15,128 bases of DNA from Hyphomicrobiales bacterium (GTDB taxonomy: Bacteria; Pseudomonadota; Alphaproteobacteria; Rhizobiales; Beijerinckiaceae), in the NCBI GenBank assembly GCA_900299065.1, contig OMIJ01000225.1, positions 1 to 15,128 on the forward strand, read 5' to 3'. Shown here one piece after another: positions 1 to 6,780 of this stretch. Under the pieces are notes generated by a model, which searched no databases, was not told the origin of the DNA, and saw only the letters and a program-made list of their open reading frames with translations. A program made the position numbers and the translations under genes. Numbering within the stretch: position 1 is the first letter of the stretch; every line of letters starts with the position of its first letter.

Positions 1-365
1 CTGCGATTGATTGCAATCAGATCGGCCCGCAACACATACCAGCCAAACAAGGGAATCCAGGCCAATTCGCGTTTCAAAATAACCGTGAAATCATAAAAGA
101 AACCCAGAAAGGCAAACACATCCCACAAAGATTGATGTTTCGCCGCAATGATACAAGGCTCGGCTGGAATATGTTCAACTCCGCGAAATTCAACATCCGT
201 ATGGCAAATCACTCGCAGCAGCCATAATGAGCCTCGACTCCAGAAATTGGCGAGCACGAGAATAGCGCGGCGCCCGATTATCAAAGCAGGCAGGCCAATA
301 ATCATAATGCCTATGAGATAAAGATAGAAAAGCGTATTAAAGACGAGCGATCTAATAACAAGCAT
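1..365 (-). CDS. plsC: 1-acyl-sn-glycerol-3-phosphate acyltransferase (PlsC family), N-terminal part, cut by the window edge
   Basis: Reading the minus strand from the ATG at 365 gives an open frame of 121 codons that continues off the left edge. It starts MLVIRSLVFNTLFYLYLIGI, a hydrophobic N-terminal membrane segment. Near residue 75-80 is HQSLWD, the HX4D acyltransferase motif of the PlsC/LPLAT family, preceded by PCIIAAK. Further on, LKRELAWIPLFGWY matches the region that normally follows the motif. The family transfers an acyl chain to lysophosphatidic acid to form phosphatidic acid at the inner membrane; the exact acceptor here is inferred. It lies 51 bp downstream of the YdcF gene on the same strand and is probably the last or a late gene of the ftsE-ftsX-ydcF operon. 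The C-terminal half, with the second substrate-binding motif, is outside the window. Confidence 0.88.
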   Translation of the reverse strand, partial: MLVIRSLVFNTLFYLYLIGIMIIGLPALIIGRRAILVLANFWSRGSLWLLRVICHTDVEFRGVEHIPAEPCIIAAKHQSLWDVFAFLGFFYDFTVILKRELAWIPLFGWYVLRADLIAINR

Positions 366-416
366 TGGAATAGATGACTCCGTCTCATCACAGGCGTTTT
401 GTCGCTCTGTCTTTTG

Positions 417-1067
417 TTAATGCTTGGCGGGCGCCCTTGCAAGCAATCTCATTTGGGCAAAGCCATATTTGACATATTCAACCAGAATAAGCTTGCTCAT
501 ATCAAATGAATTCCACCAGAAACGGCCTTTCAAACGCTCCGGTATCACAGGATAGGGACTAAGCTCGATCTGGCCCAAGCGACTCTTCATTTCAATTAGA
601 GTGCGCGGCATATGATAATTGGAGGTGACGATAATGAGCGACTTGTGCAGACCATGATTTTTAATCCACGTCAGAGCTTCATCCGCATTACCGGCAGTAT
701 TTTGTGCTTTATATCCCAGCTCGACACAACATTCGATGGATTGACGATAATCAGGGAATTTTTTGGCAATATCATTAGCAGATGTTCCAACGCTCACACC
801 TGTTATGAGTAAACGATCTGCGCTCCCCTCTGCCAGAATCTTGAGACCCTCGGCAACGCGGTCCGCGCCACCTGTGAGAACAATTATACCTTCAGCTTTT
901 TTAACCTCAGCGACCTCTTGATAGGATATCTGACGCGCGAACCAGACAAAGCCTGCTACAAAAGGGATAAGAAAAGTCAAAACGACTGCCAGGACAAAAG
1001 CCCATTGCCAGCTCGAACCCTGATCCGAATCCAGATCACTCCAAGCCTCATCCATGATCCGACTCAT
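417..1067 (-). CDS. YdcF/DUF218 family membrane-anchored protein
   Basis: A 216-residue protein with one hydrophobic segment at about residues 22-44 followed by a DUF218 (YdcF-like) domain. Visible hallmarks are IIVLTGGADRVAEGLKIL at about 61-78, the AQNTAGNADEA stretch near 121-131, and IIVTSNYHMPRTLIEM at about 145-160. These are the conserved strand-loop motifs of the family. The biochemical role of DUF218 proteins is poorly defined; some (SanA, ElyC) affect envelope integrity or peptidoglycan and enterobacterial common antigen metabolism in enterobacteria. The position between ftsX and plsC supports an envelope role, but that is inference. Start choice is uncertain: the ATG at 1067 has no strong ribosome-binding site, and an in-frame ATG lies four codons later. 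The gap to the ftsX stop is 32 bp. Confidence 0.85.
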   Translation of the reverse strand: MSRIMDEAWSDLDSDQGSSWQWAFVLAVVLTFLIPFVAGFVWFARQISYQEVAEVKKAEGIIVLTGGADRVAEGLKILAEGSADRLLITGVSVGTSANDIAKKFPDYRQSIECCVELGYKAQNTAGNADEALTWIKNHGLHKSLIIVTSNYHMPRTLIEMKSRLGQIELSPYPVIPERLKGRFWWNSFDMSKLILVEYVKYGFAQMRLLARAPAKH

Positions 1068-1099
1068 CCATTACAAGACTCATTGATGGCAGTCCCAAA

Positions 1100-2059
1100 T
1101 CATTCAAGCCCGCTCAAATGCCTGAATACGACTAATCGCGACATATAGCCTGTCAAAAGAGCAATCGATGCCGCAATGAGAAAAACTATAACATAGCCCT
1201 TGAGTCCAAGCGAAAAAGATCCAAACATGGCCTCCAGCTGATCCCCGCCGGGGCTTAAGTTCCAGAAATGGGAAACAGCTGCGGAGGCTGCAAACAAAAC
1301 GACCGCAAGAAGCCCTCCTAGAATGCCACCCTTCAGCCCCAGCCGCAAAAAAATCTTCTGAAATTGGGCTGCAATAAAGCGATCCTCTGCGCCAACAAAA
1401 TGCAGCACATCAATGATCTGCTTGCTTCCTGCCATAGCGCCTCTCGTTGCAAAGGCAACCGCTAAAGCCATGGCTGTTATCACCAATAAGAGAACGAAAA
1501 CGGCCACCCAAACCAGGGTTCTGGCCATAGCAGCTAATCGATCAATCCATTGGCGATGATCATCGAGCTGGGCATTTGGCATGAGACTATTCAATTGCAG
1601 GCGAAAGGCTTTGAGATCCGGTCGCCGCGTTTGATCCAATTTCACAGCAATCATCCGCGGAATCGAGAGTTCGGAGAGATCTACCCCCGCTCCCAGCCAA
1701 GGTTCGAGCATTTTCTCTGATTCATTTTGGGAATAAGCTCTAATCTCGATCATGCCTGGCGTGTCTTGTGCAAGTTGAACAACCTTGGCCACCTGCTCTT
1801 CAATCAGCTTGGGGTCATTGGGTTTGATCTGAATGGTCAATTCGCGTGAGATTTGCGACTGCCATTCATCGGCAGCATCACTTATGAAAATTGCGCAACC
1901 GGCAGTGATGGCCGCAAGAAAGGTCATGATCGAGATCACAGTGACCAGAGCACGCCCCGCAGTTGTATCAGAGGGCACAAGATCAATACGTTTGCGAACA
2001 GAGATAACCGGTCTGTTACCATCTGCTTTGGTTTGTCGTCTGGTTTTTCGCTCGATCAT
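1100..2059 (-). CDS. ftsX: Cell division protein FtsX (ABC transporter-like permease)
   Basis: A 319-residue membrane protein with the FtsX layout. A basic cytoplasmic N terminus (residues 1-35) is followed by TM1 at about 36-60, a periplasmic domain of about 110 residues, and three further TM segments at about 171-194, 231-252 and 280-300. The periplasmic part opens with ELTIQIKP and has the alternating strands typical of FtsX. FtsX pairs with the ATPase FtsE at the divisome and couples ATP hydrolysis to activation of septal peptidoglycan hydrolases. It lies 9 bp downstream of ftsE, so the two are almost certainly co-transcribed and probably translationally coupled. The assignment rests on topology, length and the ftsE neighbour. 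The partner hydrolase activator is not in this window. Confidence 0.92.
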   Translation of the reverse strand: MIERKTRRQTKADGNRPVISVRKRIDLVPSDTTAGRALVTVISIMTFLAAITAGCAIFISDAADEWQSQISRELTIQIKPNDPKLIEEQVAKVVQLAQDTPGMIEIRAYSQNESEKMLEPWLGAGVDLSELSIPRMIAVKLDQTRRPDLKAFRLQLNSLMPNAQLDDHRQWIDRLAAMARTLVWVAVFVLLLVITAMALAVAFATRGAMAGSKQIIDVLHFVGAEDRFIAAQFQKIFLRLGLKGGILGGLLAVVLFAASAAVSHFWNLSPGGDQLEAMFGSFSLGLKGYVIVFLIAASIALLTGYMSRLVVFRHLSGLE

Positions 2060-2068
2060 CTTTTCATC

Positions 2069-2731
2069 TCAATCATAAATATGAAGGCGATGATCTCCCA
2101 GAACAAGGCGTCTGGCACCATCAAACTGATCCATTAAGGCAAGATCATGTGTCGCAATTACTACGGCTGTACCAGATTTATTCAATTCAGTGAACAAGCG
2201 CAGCAAGCGTCGGGCAAGATTTGGATCAACATTTCCCGTTGGCTCATCTGCCAGGAGCAATTCGGGGCGAACGATTAAAGCCCGCGCAATGGCCGCCCTT
2301 TGCTTTTCTCCACCCGACAAAACAGGCGGCAGCACATTCATGCGATCTCCCAGACCTACCCATTGCAGCAGTTCCACGACTTCCGCGCGATAGCTTGCCT
2401 CTTCGCGTCCCTGCACCCGCAATGGCAAAGCAACATTTTCATAAGTGGTCAAATGATCCAGTAAACGAAAATCCTGAAACACCACGCCGATCCGCCGGCG
2501 CAAGCGTGTAATCTCGCCGGGCAATAAATCATTTGACATGCGCCCGAACAGATTGATGAACCCGCGTGTCGGCTTGAGCGCAAGCAACATCAGACGCAGC
2601 AGAGTTGTCTTTCCGGCACCAGAAGGTCCAGTCAAAAATTGAAAAGATTGCGGCTCGATCTCAAAGGAAATGTCCCGGAGAATTTCTGGGCCCATCCCAT
2701 AACGCAAGCCGACATTTTCGAATCGAACCAA
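2069..2731 (-). CDS. ftsE: Cell division ATP-binding protein FtsE (TTG start)
   Basis: A 220-residue ABC ATPase of the usual FtsE length. Motifs in order are Walker A GPSGAGKT (35-42), Q-loop Gln86 in VVFQDF, signature LSGGE (138-142), Walker B LLLADEP with Asp162 and Glu163, and switch His195 in ATHD. The opening VRFENVGLRYGMGPEIL is characteristic of alphaproteobacterial FtsE. The start codon is TTG (complement of 2729-2731), backed by a GAGGA ribosome-binding site at 2736-2740 four bases upstream; no ATG or GTG gives the conserved N terminus. With FtsX it forms the FtsEX complex at the inner face of the division site. It is the first gene of the leftward operon. A CtrA-type box lies about 105 bp upstream. 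Confidence 0.95.
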   Translation of the reverse strand: MVRFENVGLRYGMGPEILRDISFEIEPQSFQFLTGPSGAGKTTLLRLMLLALKPTRGFINLFGRMSNDLLPGEITRLRRRIGVVFQDFRLLDHLTTYENVALPLRVQGREEASYRAEVVELLQWVGLGDRMNVLPPVLSGGEKQRAAIARALIVRPELLLADEPTGNVDPNLARRLLRLFTELNKSGTAVVIATHDLALMDQFDGARRLVLGDHRLHIYD

Positions 2732-2735
2732 GCTG

Positions 2736-2740
2736 TCCTC
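2736..2740 (-). promoter_or_regulatory. Ribosome-binding site fixing the ftsE TTG start
   Basis: On the minus strand GAGGA sits four bases before the TTG at 2731. A second purine-rich AAGGAGAAG lies just upstream. This supports a non-ATG start at the position where FtsE homology begins. Confidence 0.7.
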
Positions 2741-2778
2741 TTCTCCTTGCCTTCAGAAATTCAATGATTCGCCAAAGT

Positions 2779-2792
2779 CTAGCATATGCTAG
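2779..2792. promoter_or_regulatory. 14-bp perfect palindrome in the ftsE / membrane-protein divergent region
   Basis: The sequence CTAGCATATGCTAG is its own reverse complement. It lies 47 bp upstream of the ftsE start codon and 105 bp upstream of the preferred start of the divergent gene. A perfect 14-mer palindrome in a divergent control region suits a dimeric repressor or activator site, but I do not recognise the cognate regulator. Chance occurrence in an AT-leaning region cannot be excluded. Confidence 0.4.
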
Positions 2793-2836
2793 CACAAACC
2801 AATTGGGTAAAGGCCAAGTCTCTTTAAAACATGACT

Positions 2837-2851
2837 TTAAAGCTAATTTAA
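2837..2851. promoter_or_regulatory. Candidate CtrA-binding box, TTAA-N7-TTAA
   Basis: TTAA at 2837-2840 and TTAA at 2848-2851 are separated by exactly seven bases (AGCTAAT), and the second half extends to TTAACCAT, a common CtrA half-site form. Another TTAA lies at 2824-2827, with nine bases between, so out of register. CtrA is the cell-cycle response regulator of alphaproteobacteria, and TTAA-N7-TTAA is its established full site. The box is 46 bp upstream of the preferred start of the rightward gene and 105 bp upstream of ftsE. It could control either gene or both. Confidence 0.55.
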
Positions 2852-2897
2852 CCATAACAATGCAGCAATGTTCCCTCTGGAAAGAGTGAAGATCGTC

Positions 2898-3473
2898 ATG
2901 TTTGAAACATTGGAAGCTAAAACTGCAGGCGTGCCGCTCGCCTATCCCACTTTCGAAGTGCTCTATGGCGCCAGACCTATAGGTCGCTTGCCTCAGCAAA
3001 AGTCACGCAAGCAAAATAGGCCACTTCTGTCTATCCTAGCACTTGGCACCCTGGCTCTGTGCCTTTCATTAATTGCAGTTGCACTTCACCAGAGACAAAA
3101 AGTCGCCGAATTTTTTCCAAGCATTGCGCCCTTATATGCGCGCATTGGCCTACCTGTGAATCTTTTGGGCCTCGAAATTCGCAGCATAAAGGCTCAAATA
3201 TTGACGGAGGGTGCTTATTCAGTTCTTGCTATTGAAGGGCAATTGGCCAACGTAAAAAAACAATCACAAATTGTTCCAGCTTTACAAATTGCAATTAAGG
3301 CTCCTGATGGCCAGCAAATCTATCAATGGATGGCAGAGGCACCAAAATCGCACCTCAATGCCAATGAGGTAACCTATTTCAGAGCCAGATTGACCGCGCC
3401 GCCCGATCAGGCCGATAAAGTAACTATAGAGTTTAGCGAGATCGGCAATAATAGCCCCGCAAAACTCAAATAA
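2898..3473 (+). CDS. Single-pass membrane protein resembling the C-terminal part of MJ0042 zinc-ribbon proteins (DUF3426-like), zinc ribbon absent
   Basis: About 191 residues from the ATG at 2898. A basic stretch (KSRKQNRP) precedes one hydrophobic segment at about residues 43-62 (LLSILALGTLALCLSLIAVA), then a C-terminal domain of about 110 residues. That domain contains YARIGLPVNLLGLEIRSIK and later APDGQQIYQW and YFRARL. These resemble the extracytoplasmic DUF3426-like domain of alphaproteobacterial proteins that begin with an MJ0042 zinc ribbon. No CXXC pair is present in this frame, so the zinc ribbon is missing. Function is unknown. Two earlier in-frame starts exist, ATG 2868 and GTG 2886. 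I prefer 2898 because purine-rich sequence (GGAAAGAG, GAAG) lies before it, but the evidence is weak. It is divergent from ftsE and convergent with mcd, with only 17 bp between stop codons. Confidence 0.72.
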   Translation: MFETLEAKTAGVPLAYPTFEVLYGARPIGRLPQQKSRKQNRPLLSILALGTLALCLSLIAVALHQRQKVAEFFPSIAPLYARIGLPVNLLGLEIRSIKAQILTEGAYSVLAIEGQLANVKKQSQIVPALQIAIKAPDGQQIYQWMAEAPKSHLNANEVTYFRARLTAPPDQADKVTIEFSEIGNNSPAKLK

Positions 3474-3490
3474 TTTATGTTGCCTTATGG

Positions 3491-5182
3491 TCAATTAGCG
3501 CCGTCTAACAAGCGGCGGGCAATCACCTGAGCTTGAATTTCTGCGGCCCCTTCAAATATGTTGAGAATACGCGCATCACACAAGACACGGGAAATTGGAT
3601 ATTCCAGGGCAAAGCCATTGCCTCCGTGAATCTGCAAAGCATTATCAGCTGCAGACCATGCCACGCGCGCGCCCAGTAATTTGGCCATGCCTGCTTCCAG
3701 ATCGCAACGTCGACCTTCATCCTTTGACCGGGCCGAAAAATAGGTGAGCTGACGCGCCATATGTGTTTCGGCAATCATCAAGACGATTTTGTCGGCCACA
3801 CGCGGAAAGGCAAGGAGCGGCTTGCCAAATTGAATTCGCTCATTGGCATAACGCCGCGCCAGATCAATCGCGCATTGCGCCAATCCCACAGCACGTGCGG
3901 CAGTTTGAATGCGCGCCGATTCGAAAGTCTGCATTAATTGTTTAAAGCCTTGGCCTTCAGTCTCGCCCAATAGATTCTCGGCCTTCACTTCAAACCCATC
4001 AAAGGCGAGTTCAAATTCTTTCATGCCTCGATAACCGAGCACTTCGATCTCGCCGCCCGTCAGGCCTTTTACTGGAAAAGGATTGGCATCATCGCCGCGC
4101 GGTTTTTCCGCCAAAAACATCGACAGGCCACGATAGCCCGGCTCATTGGGATTGGTACGGGCAAGAATAGTCATCAGATCAGCTCTGACTGGATGTGTGA
4201 TCCATGTCTTATTGCCGCTGATCTTATACACATCACCATCTTTGACAGCGCGTGTGCGCAGACTTGCAAGATCTGATCCTGTATTTGGCTCTGTAAAGAC
4301 AGCCGTTGGCAGAATTTCACCAGACGCAATCCGAGGAAGATATTTTTCCTTTTGCGCTTTCGTCCCGCCGCCCAAAATGAGTTCAGAAGCAATCTCCGAT
4401 CTTGTGCCCAGCGAGCCAACACCAATATAGGCGCGTGATAATTCTTCCGTCACCACACACATGGCCACTTTGCCCATGCCCATGCCGCCATATTCTTCGG
4501 GCAAGGTCAGGCCAAACACACCCATATCAGCTAGGCCCTTAATCACCTCAAGGGGAATATAAGCATTTTTGAGATGCCATTCATGCGCATGAGGCGCAAC
4601 TTCGCTCTCTGCAAATTTGCCAATTTCAGTACGTATGGCCTCAAGCGTTTCATCAAGTCCAGCATCACCAACATTCAAGCTGTGATCAGATGTCAGATAC
4701 TGGACAAGCGCAAGGCGATTTTCAGGCGTATTGCCGATCGCCAGCATAGCCTCGACAGGCCCTTCCATGGCCTGCAAGATCGTTTGAACAGACAAGCCAA
4801 AGTCACTCAATCGAATGATCTCACCCTGACTCATGGCTATGCCATGAAAGACCTGAGCGAGATATTCGCCAAAGCCAATTTGCGTGATCAAGCTTTCGAC
4901 CGGGCCAAACTTGTTTTCTTCGATCAAGCGCGAAGCCGAATTCAAACATTCGCGCATGGCCTGAATTGTCGTCGCCAGCCAGGCAAGACCATGCGTGATA
5001 TGCTGCTCGCGCTCCAGAAGGTCACTCGATATCTTTTGATGATATGACACTTTCTCTGCGACGTGTTTTTCAACGCGGGCATAGAGCCGCTCAATCACAG
5101 GAATGGTTGCAAGTGCTTTTGCAATCAATTCATCGGCGGCAATGATTGCGCACTCTTCTTGTTTGGCGGCTGGCATAGACAT
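3491..5182 (-). CDS. mcd: (2S)-methylsuccinyl-CoA dehydrogenase
   Basis: A 563-residue acyl-CoA dehydrogenase, much longer than the usual ~380. An extra helical N-terminal domain of about 175 residues precedes the ACAD fold, as in the ethylmalonyl-CoA pathway enzyme Mcd. In the ACAD part: PEEYGGMGMGK, the FAD/substrate-binding TEPNTGSD at about 297-304, KTWITHP at about 325-331, ERIQFGKPL, and the C-terminal IFEGAAEIQAQVIARRLL. In that last stretch Glu544 sits where many ACADs carry the catalytic base. The reaction is FAD-dependent oxidation of (2S)-methylsuccinyl-CoA to mesaconyl-CoA. The start at 5182 (ATG) has a GAGG ribbon five bases upstream. The frame stays open to 5227, but that longer start would overlap ccr and lacks a good site. 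Gap to the ccr stop is 22 bp. An isovaleryl-CoA-type ACAD is the alternative; the extension and ccr neighbour argue against it. Confidence 0.93.
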   Translation of the reverse strand: MSMPAAKQEECAIIAADELIAKALATIPVIERLYARVEKHVAEKVSYHQKISSDLLEREQHITHGLAWLATTIQAMRECLNSASRLIEENKFGPVESLITQIGFGEYLAQVFHGIAMSQGEIIRLSDFGLSVQTILQAMEGPVEAMLAIGNTPENRLALVQYLTSDHSLNVGDAGLDETLEAIRTEIGKFAESEVAPHAHEWHLKNAYIPLEVIKGLADMGVFGLTLPEEYGGMGMGKVAMCVVTEELSRAYIGVGSLGTRSEIASELILGGGTKAQKEKYLPRIASGEILPTAVFTEPNTGSDLASLRTRAVKDGDVYKISGNKTWITHPVRADLMTILARTNPNEPGYRGLSMFLAEKPRGDDANPFPVKGLTGGEIEVLGYRGMKEFELAFDGFEVKAENLLGETEGQGFKQLMQTFESARIQTAARAVGLAQCAIDLARRYANERIQFGKPLLAFPRVADKIVLMIAETHMARQLTYFSARSKDEGRRCDLEAGMAKLLGARVAWSAADNALQIHGGNGFALEYPISRVLCDARILNIFEGAAEIQAQVIARRLLDGAN

Positions 5183-5204
5183 GTAAACCTCTTTCAACCC
5201 GATT

Positions 5205-6509
5205 TTAAGAAGCGCTCTTGCTTGCACTCAAAACTTCTTCCAAAGTGCGCAGGCCCGGTTTGGGTGAATTAACCAGAACCGCCATATTGCCAGGGGCATG
5301 TTGGTTTTTGAGCATTTTCATGTGCGCCAGAGGGATATCTCTCCATCCAAAAACCTCAGACATGCAAGGATTAATGCTCTTGTTGATCACAAGAGCATTG
5401 GCTGCTGCCGCTTGCTTGAGATGCGCAAAGTGCGAGCCTTGAATTCTCTTCTGCCGCATCCAGACAAAGCGCGCATCAAAGGTAAGATTAAACCCTGATG
5501 TACCGGCACAAAACACAACCATGCCACCGCGCTTGACCACAAAACAGGAGACAGGAAAAGTCTGTTCGCCGGGATGCTCAAAGACGATATCAACATCCTT
5601 CTTGCCCGTTATATCCCAAATAGCTTTACCAAACTTGCGGGCTTCACCCATGAAAGTGGCATATTCAGGCGAATTGACCTTGGGCAATTGACCCCAGCAA
5701 TTAAAGTCTTTGCGATTGATGACGCCCTTGGCTCCAAGCGACATCACATAATCGCGCTTGGACTCATCCGAGATAATACCAATGGCATGCGCACCAGCTG
5801 CGGCACATAATTGCACCCCGAACACACCTAACCCGCCCGATGCGCCCCAGATCAACACATGATCAGATGGCTTGAGTCTGTGCGGCTCATGACCAAACAA
5901 CATGCGATAGGCCGTTGCCAAAGTTAGCGTATAGCAAGCCGATTCTTCCCAGCTCAGGTGCTTGGGCCGCGCCATTAATTGACGATCTTGCACGCGGCAA
6001 AATTGCGCAAACGAACCATCTGGTGTCTCATAACCCCAGATGCGTTGCGAAGCTGAGAGCATGGGATCGCCACCATTGCATTCTTCATCATCGCCATCAT
6101 CCTGATTGCAATGAACGACAACTTCATCGCCAACCTTCCAGCGCTTCACCTTGGAGCCAACCGCCCAGACAATGCCCGAAGCATCTGAGCCAGCAATATG
6201 ATAAGGATTTTTATGGCCATCGAGGGGAGAAATAGGCTCGCCCAATCCAGCCCAGACTCCATTGTAATTGACCCCGGCAGCCATAACCAAAACCAGCACA
6301 TCATGGCTATCAAGGCTCCATGTGGGCAGAACCTCCAATTGCATGGATTTATCAGGTGGGCCGTGCCTGTCTTTACGAATAGCCCAAGCATACATGGACT
6401 TGGGCACATGACCCAAAGGCGGGATTTCACCTATTTCATAAAGATCCTTGAGCGGCATAGCGCTACCCCCAGACGCAGGGTTGTTTCCTGATGAAGATGA
6501 AATCGACAA
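5205..6509 (-). CDS. ccr: Crotonyl-CoA carboxylase/reductase (TTG start)
   Basis: A 434-residue medium-chain dehydrogenase/reductase, matching the usual ~430 for Ccr. The N terminus KDLYEIGEIPPLGHVPKSMY, then MAAGVNYNGVWAG (Asn81), GYETPDGSFAQF (Tyr160-Glu161), the nucleotide-binding GASGGLG (222-228), KDFNCWGQLPKVNSPEY, and GSHFAHLKQA (His360) are Ccr hallmarks. Asn, Phe/Tyr-Glu and His at these places are the CO2-holding residues described for the Kitasatospora enzyme; the mapping is from memory. It converts crotonyl-CoA, CO2 and NADPH into (2S)-ethylmalonyl-CoA, the committed step of the ethylmalonyl-CoA pathway. The frame is open to an ATG at 6599, but those 30 extra residues look unrelated. 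The TTG at 6509 has a perfect AGGAGG five bases upstream and gives the expected N terminus. It is first in the ccr-mcd pair. Confidence 0.96.
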   Translation of the reverse strand: MSISSSSGNNPASGGSAMPLKDLYEIGEIPPLGHVPKSMYAWAIRKDRHGPPDKSMQLEVLPTWSLDSHDVLVLVMAAGVNYNGVWAGLGEPISPLDGHKNPYHIAGSDASGIVWAVGSKVKRWKVGDEVVVHCNQDDGDDEECNGGDPMLSASQRIWGYETPDGSFAQFCRVQDRQLMARPKHLSWEESACYTLTLATAYRMLFGHEPHRLKPSDHVLIWGASGGLGVFGVQLCAAAGAHAIGIISDESKRDYVMSLGAKGVINRKDFNCWGQLPKVNSPEYATFMGEARKFGKAIWDITGKKDVDIVFEHPGEQTFPVSCFVVKRGGMVVFCAGTSGFNLTFDARFVWMRQKRIQGSHFAHLKQAAAANALVINKSINPCMSEVFGWRDIPLAHMKMLKNQHAPGNMAVLVNSPKPGLRTLEEVLSASKSAS

Positions 6510-6514
6510 TCGCG

Positions 6515-6520
6515 CCTCCT
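6515..6520 (-). promoter_or_regulatory. Strong ribosome-binding site AGGAGG setting the ccr TTG start
   Basis: On the minus strand AGGAGG is followed by five bases (CGCGA) and then TTG at 6509. This is the only near-perfect site in the leader and fixes the start 90 bp inside the longest open frame. Confidence 0.82.
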
Positions 6521-6597
6521 CTTGAACCAAACTATCGTTATTATGGCTAAGCCTAACAGAAATCTTGCATTGCACCATAGACGGGGACAAATTTTTC

Positions 6598-6617
6598 AAG
6601 GGCCAATGGCCGCCCTT
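6598..6617. repeat. Inverted repeat AAGGGC-N8-GCCCTT in the ccr-ecm control region
   Basis: Six-base arms at 6598-6603 and 6612-6617 enclose an 8-base spacer (CAATGGCC). On the plus strand the right arm is followed by CTTTTC, so an RNA made rightward would form a short, weak terminator-like hairpin. No plus-strand gene ends here, so an operator or a structure in the untranslated leader is as plausible. Confidence 0.35.
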
Positions 6618-6780
6618 CTTTTCAATAAAAACAAATTAATACAATTACTTATTATGTGCGGTCTTTTGCCAAGCTTCCCCGGGACAAAAATGACGCAGCC
6701 TGACAGAACGATAAAACCCCTTTGGATTGTGCTATGCGATATTCCCGCTTAATCTTTCGGCATCATTGTTGGAGCTGGTC

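Larger units (their letters stand above)
6510..6780. other. Divergent control region between ccr and ecm
   Basis: 271 bp without a convincing gene, carrying the two ribosome-binding sites and presumably both promoters. It contains the octamer GGGACAAA twice in the same orientation, at 6584-6591 and 6681-6688, a hairpin-forming inverted repeat at 6598-6617, and an AT-rich stretch around 6620-6656. A CATAAT resembling a -10 element lies on the minus strand near 6541-6546, but no good -35 partner is visible, so I do not call a promoter. It is the obvious place for a shared regulator of the ethylmalonyl-CoA genes to act. I do not recognise a known operator. Confidence 0.5.

Noticed and set aside
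2661..2999. 112-codon minus-strand frame across the ftsE upstream region
   Set aside because: It overlaps the start of ftsE and the divergent gene in other frames, has no domain signal, and would cover the control region.
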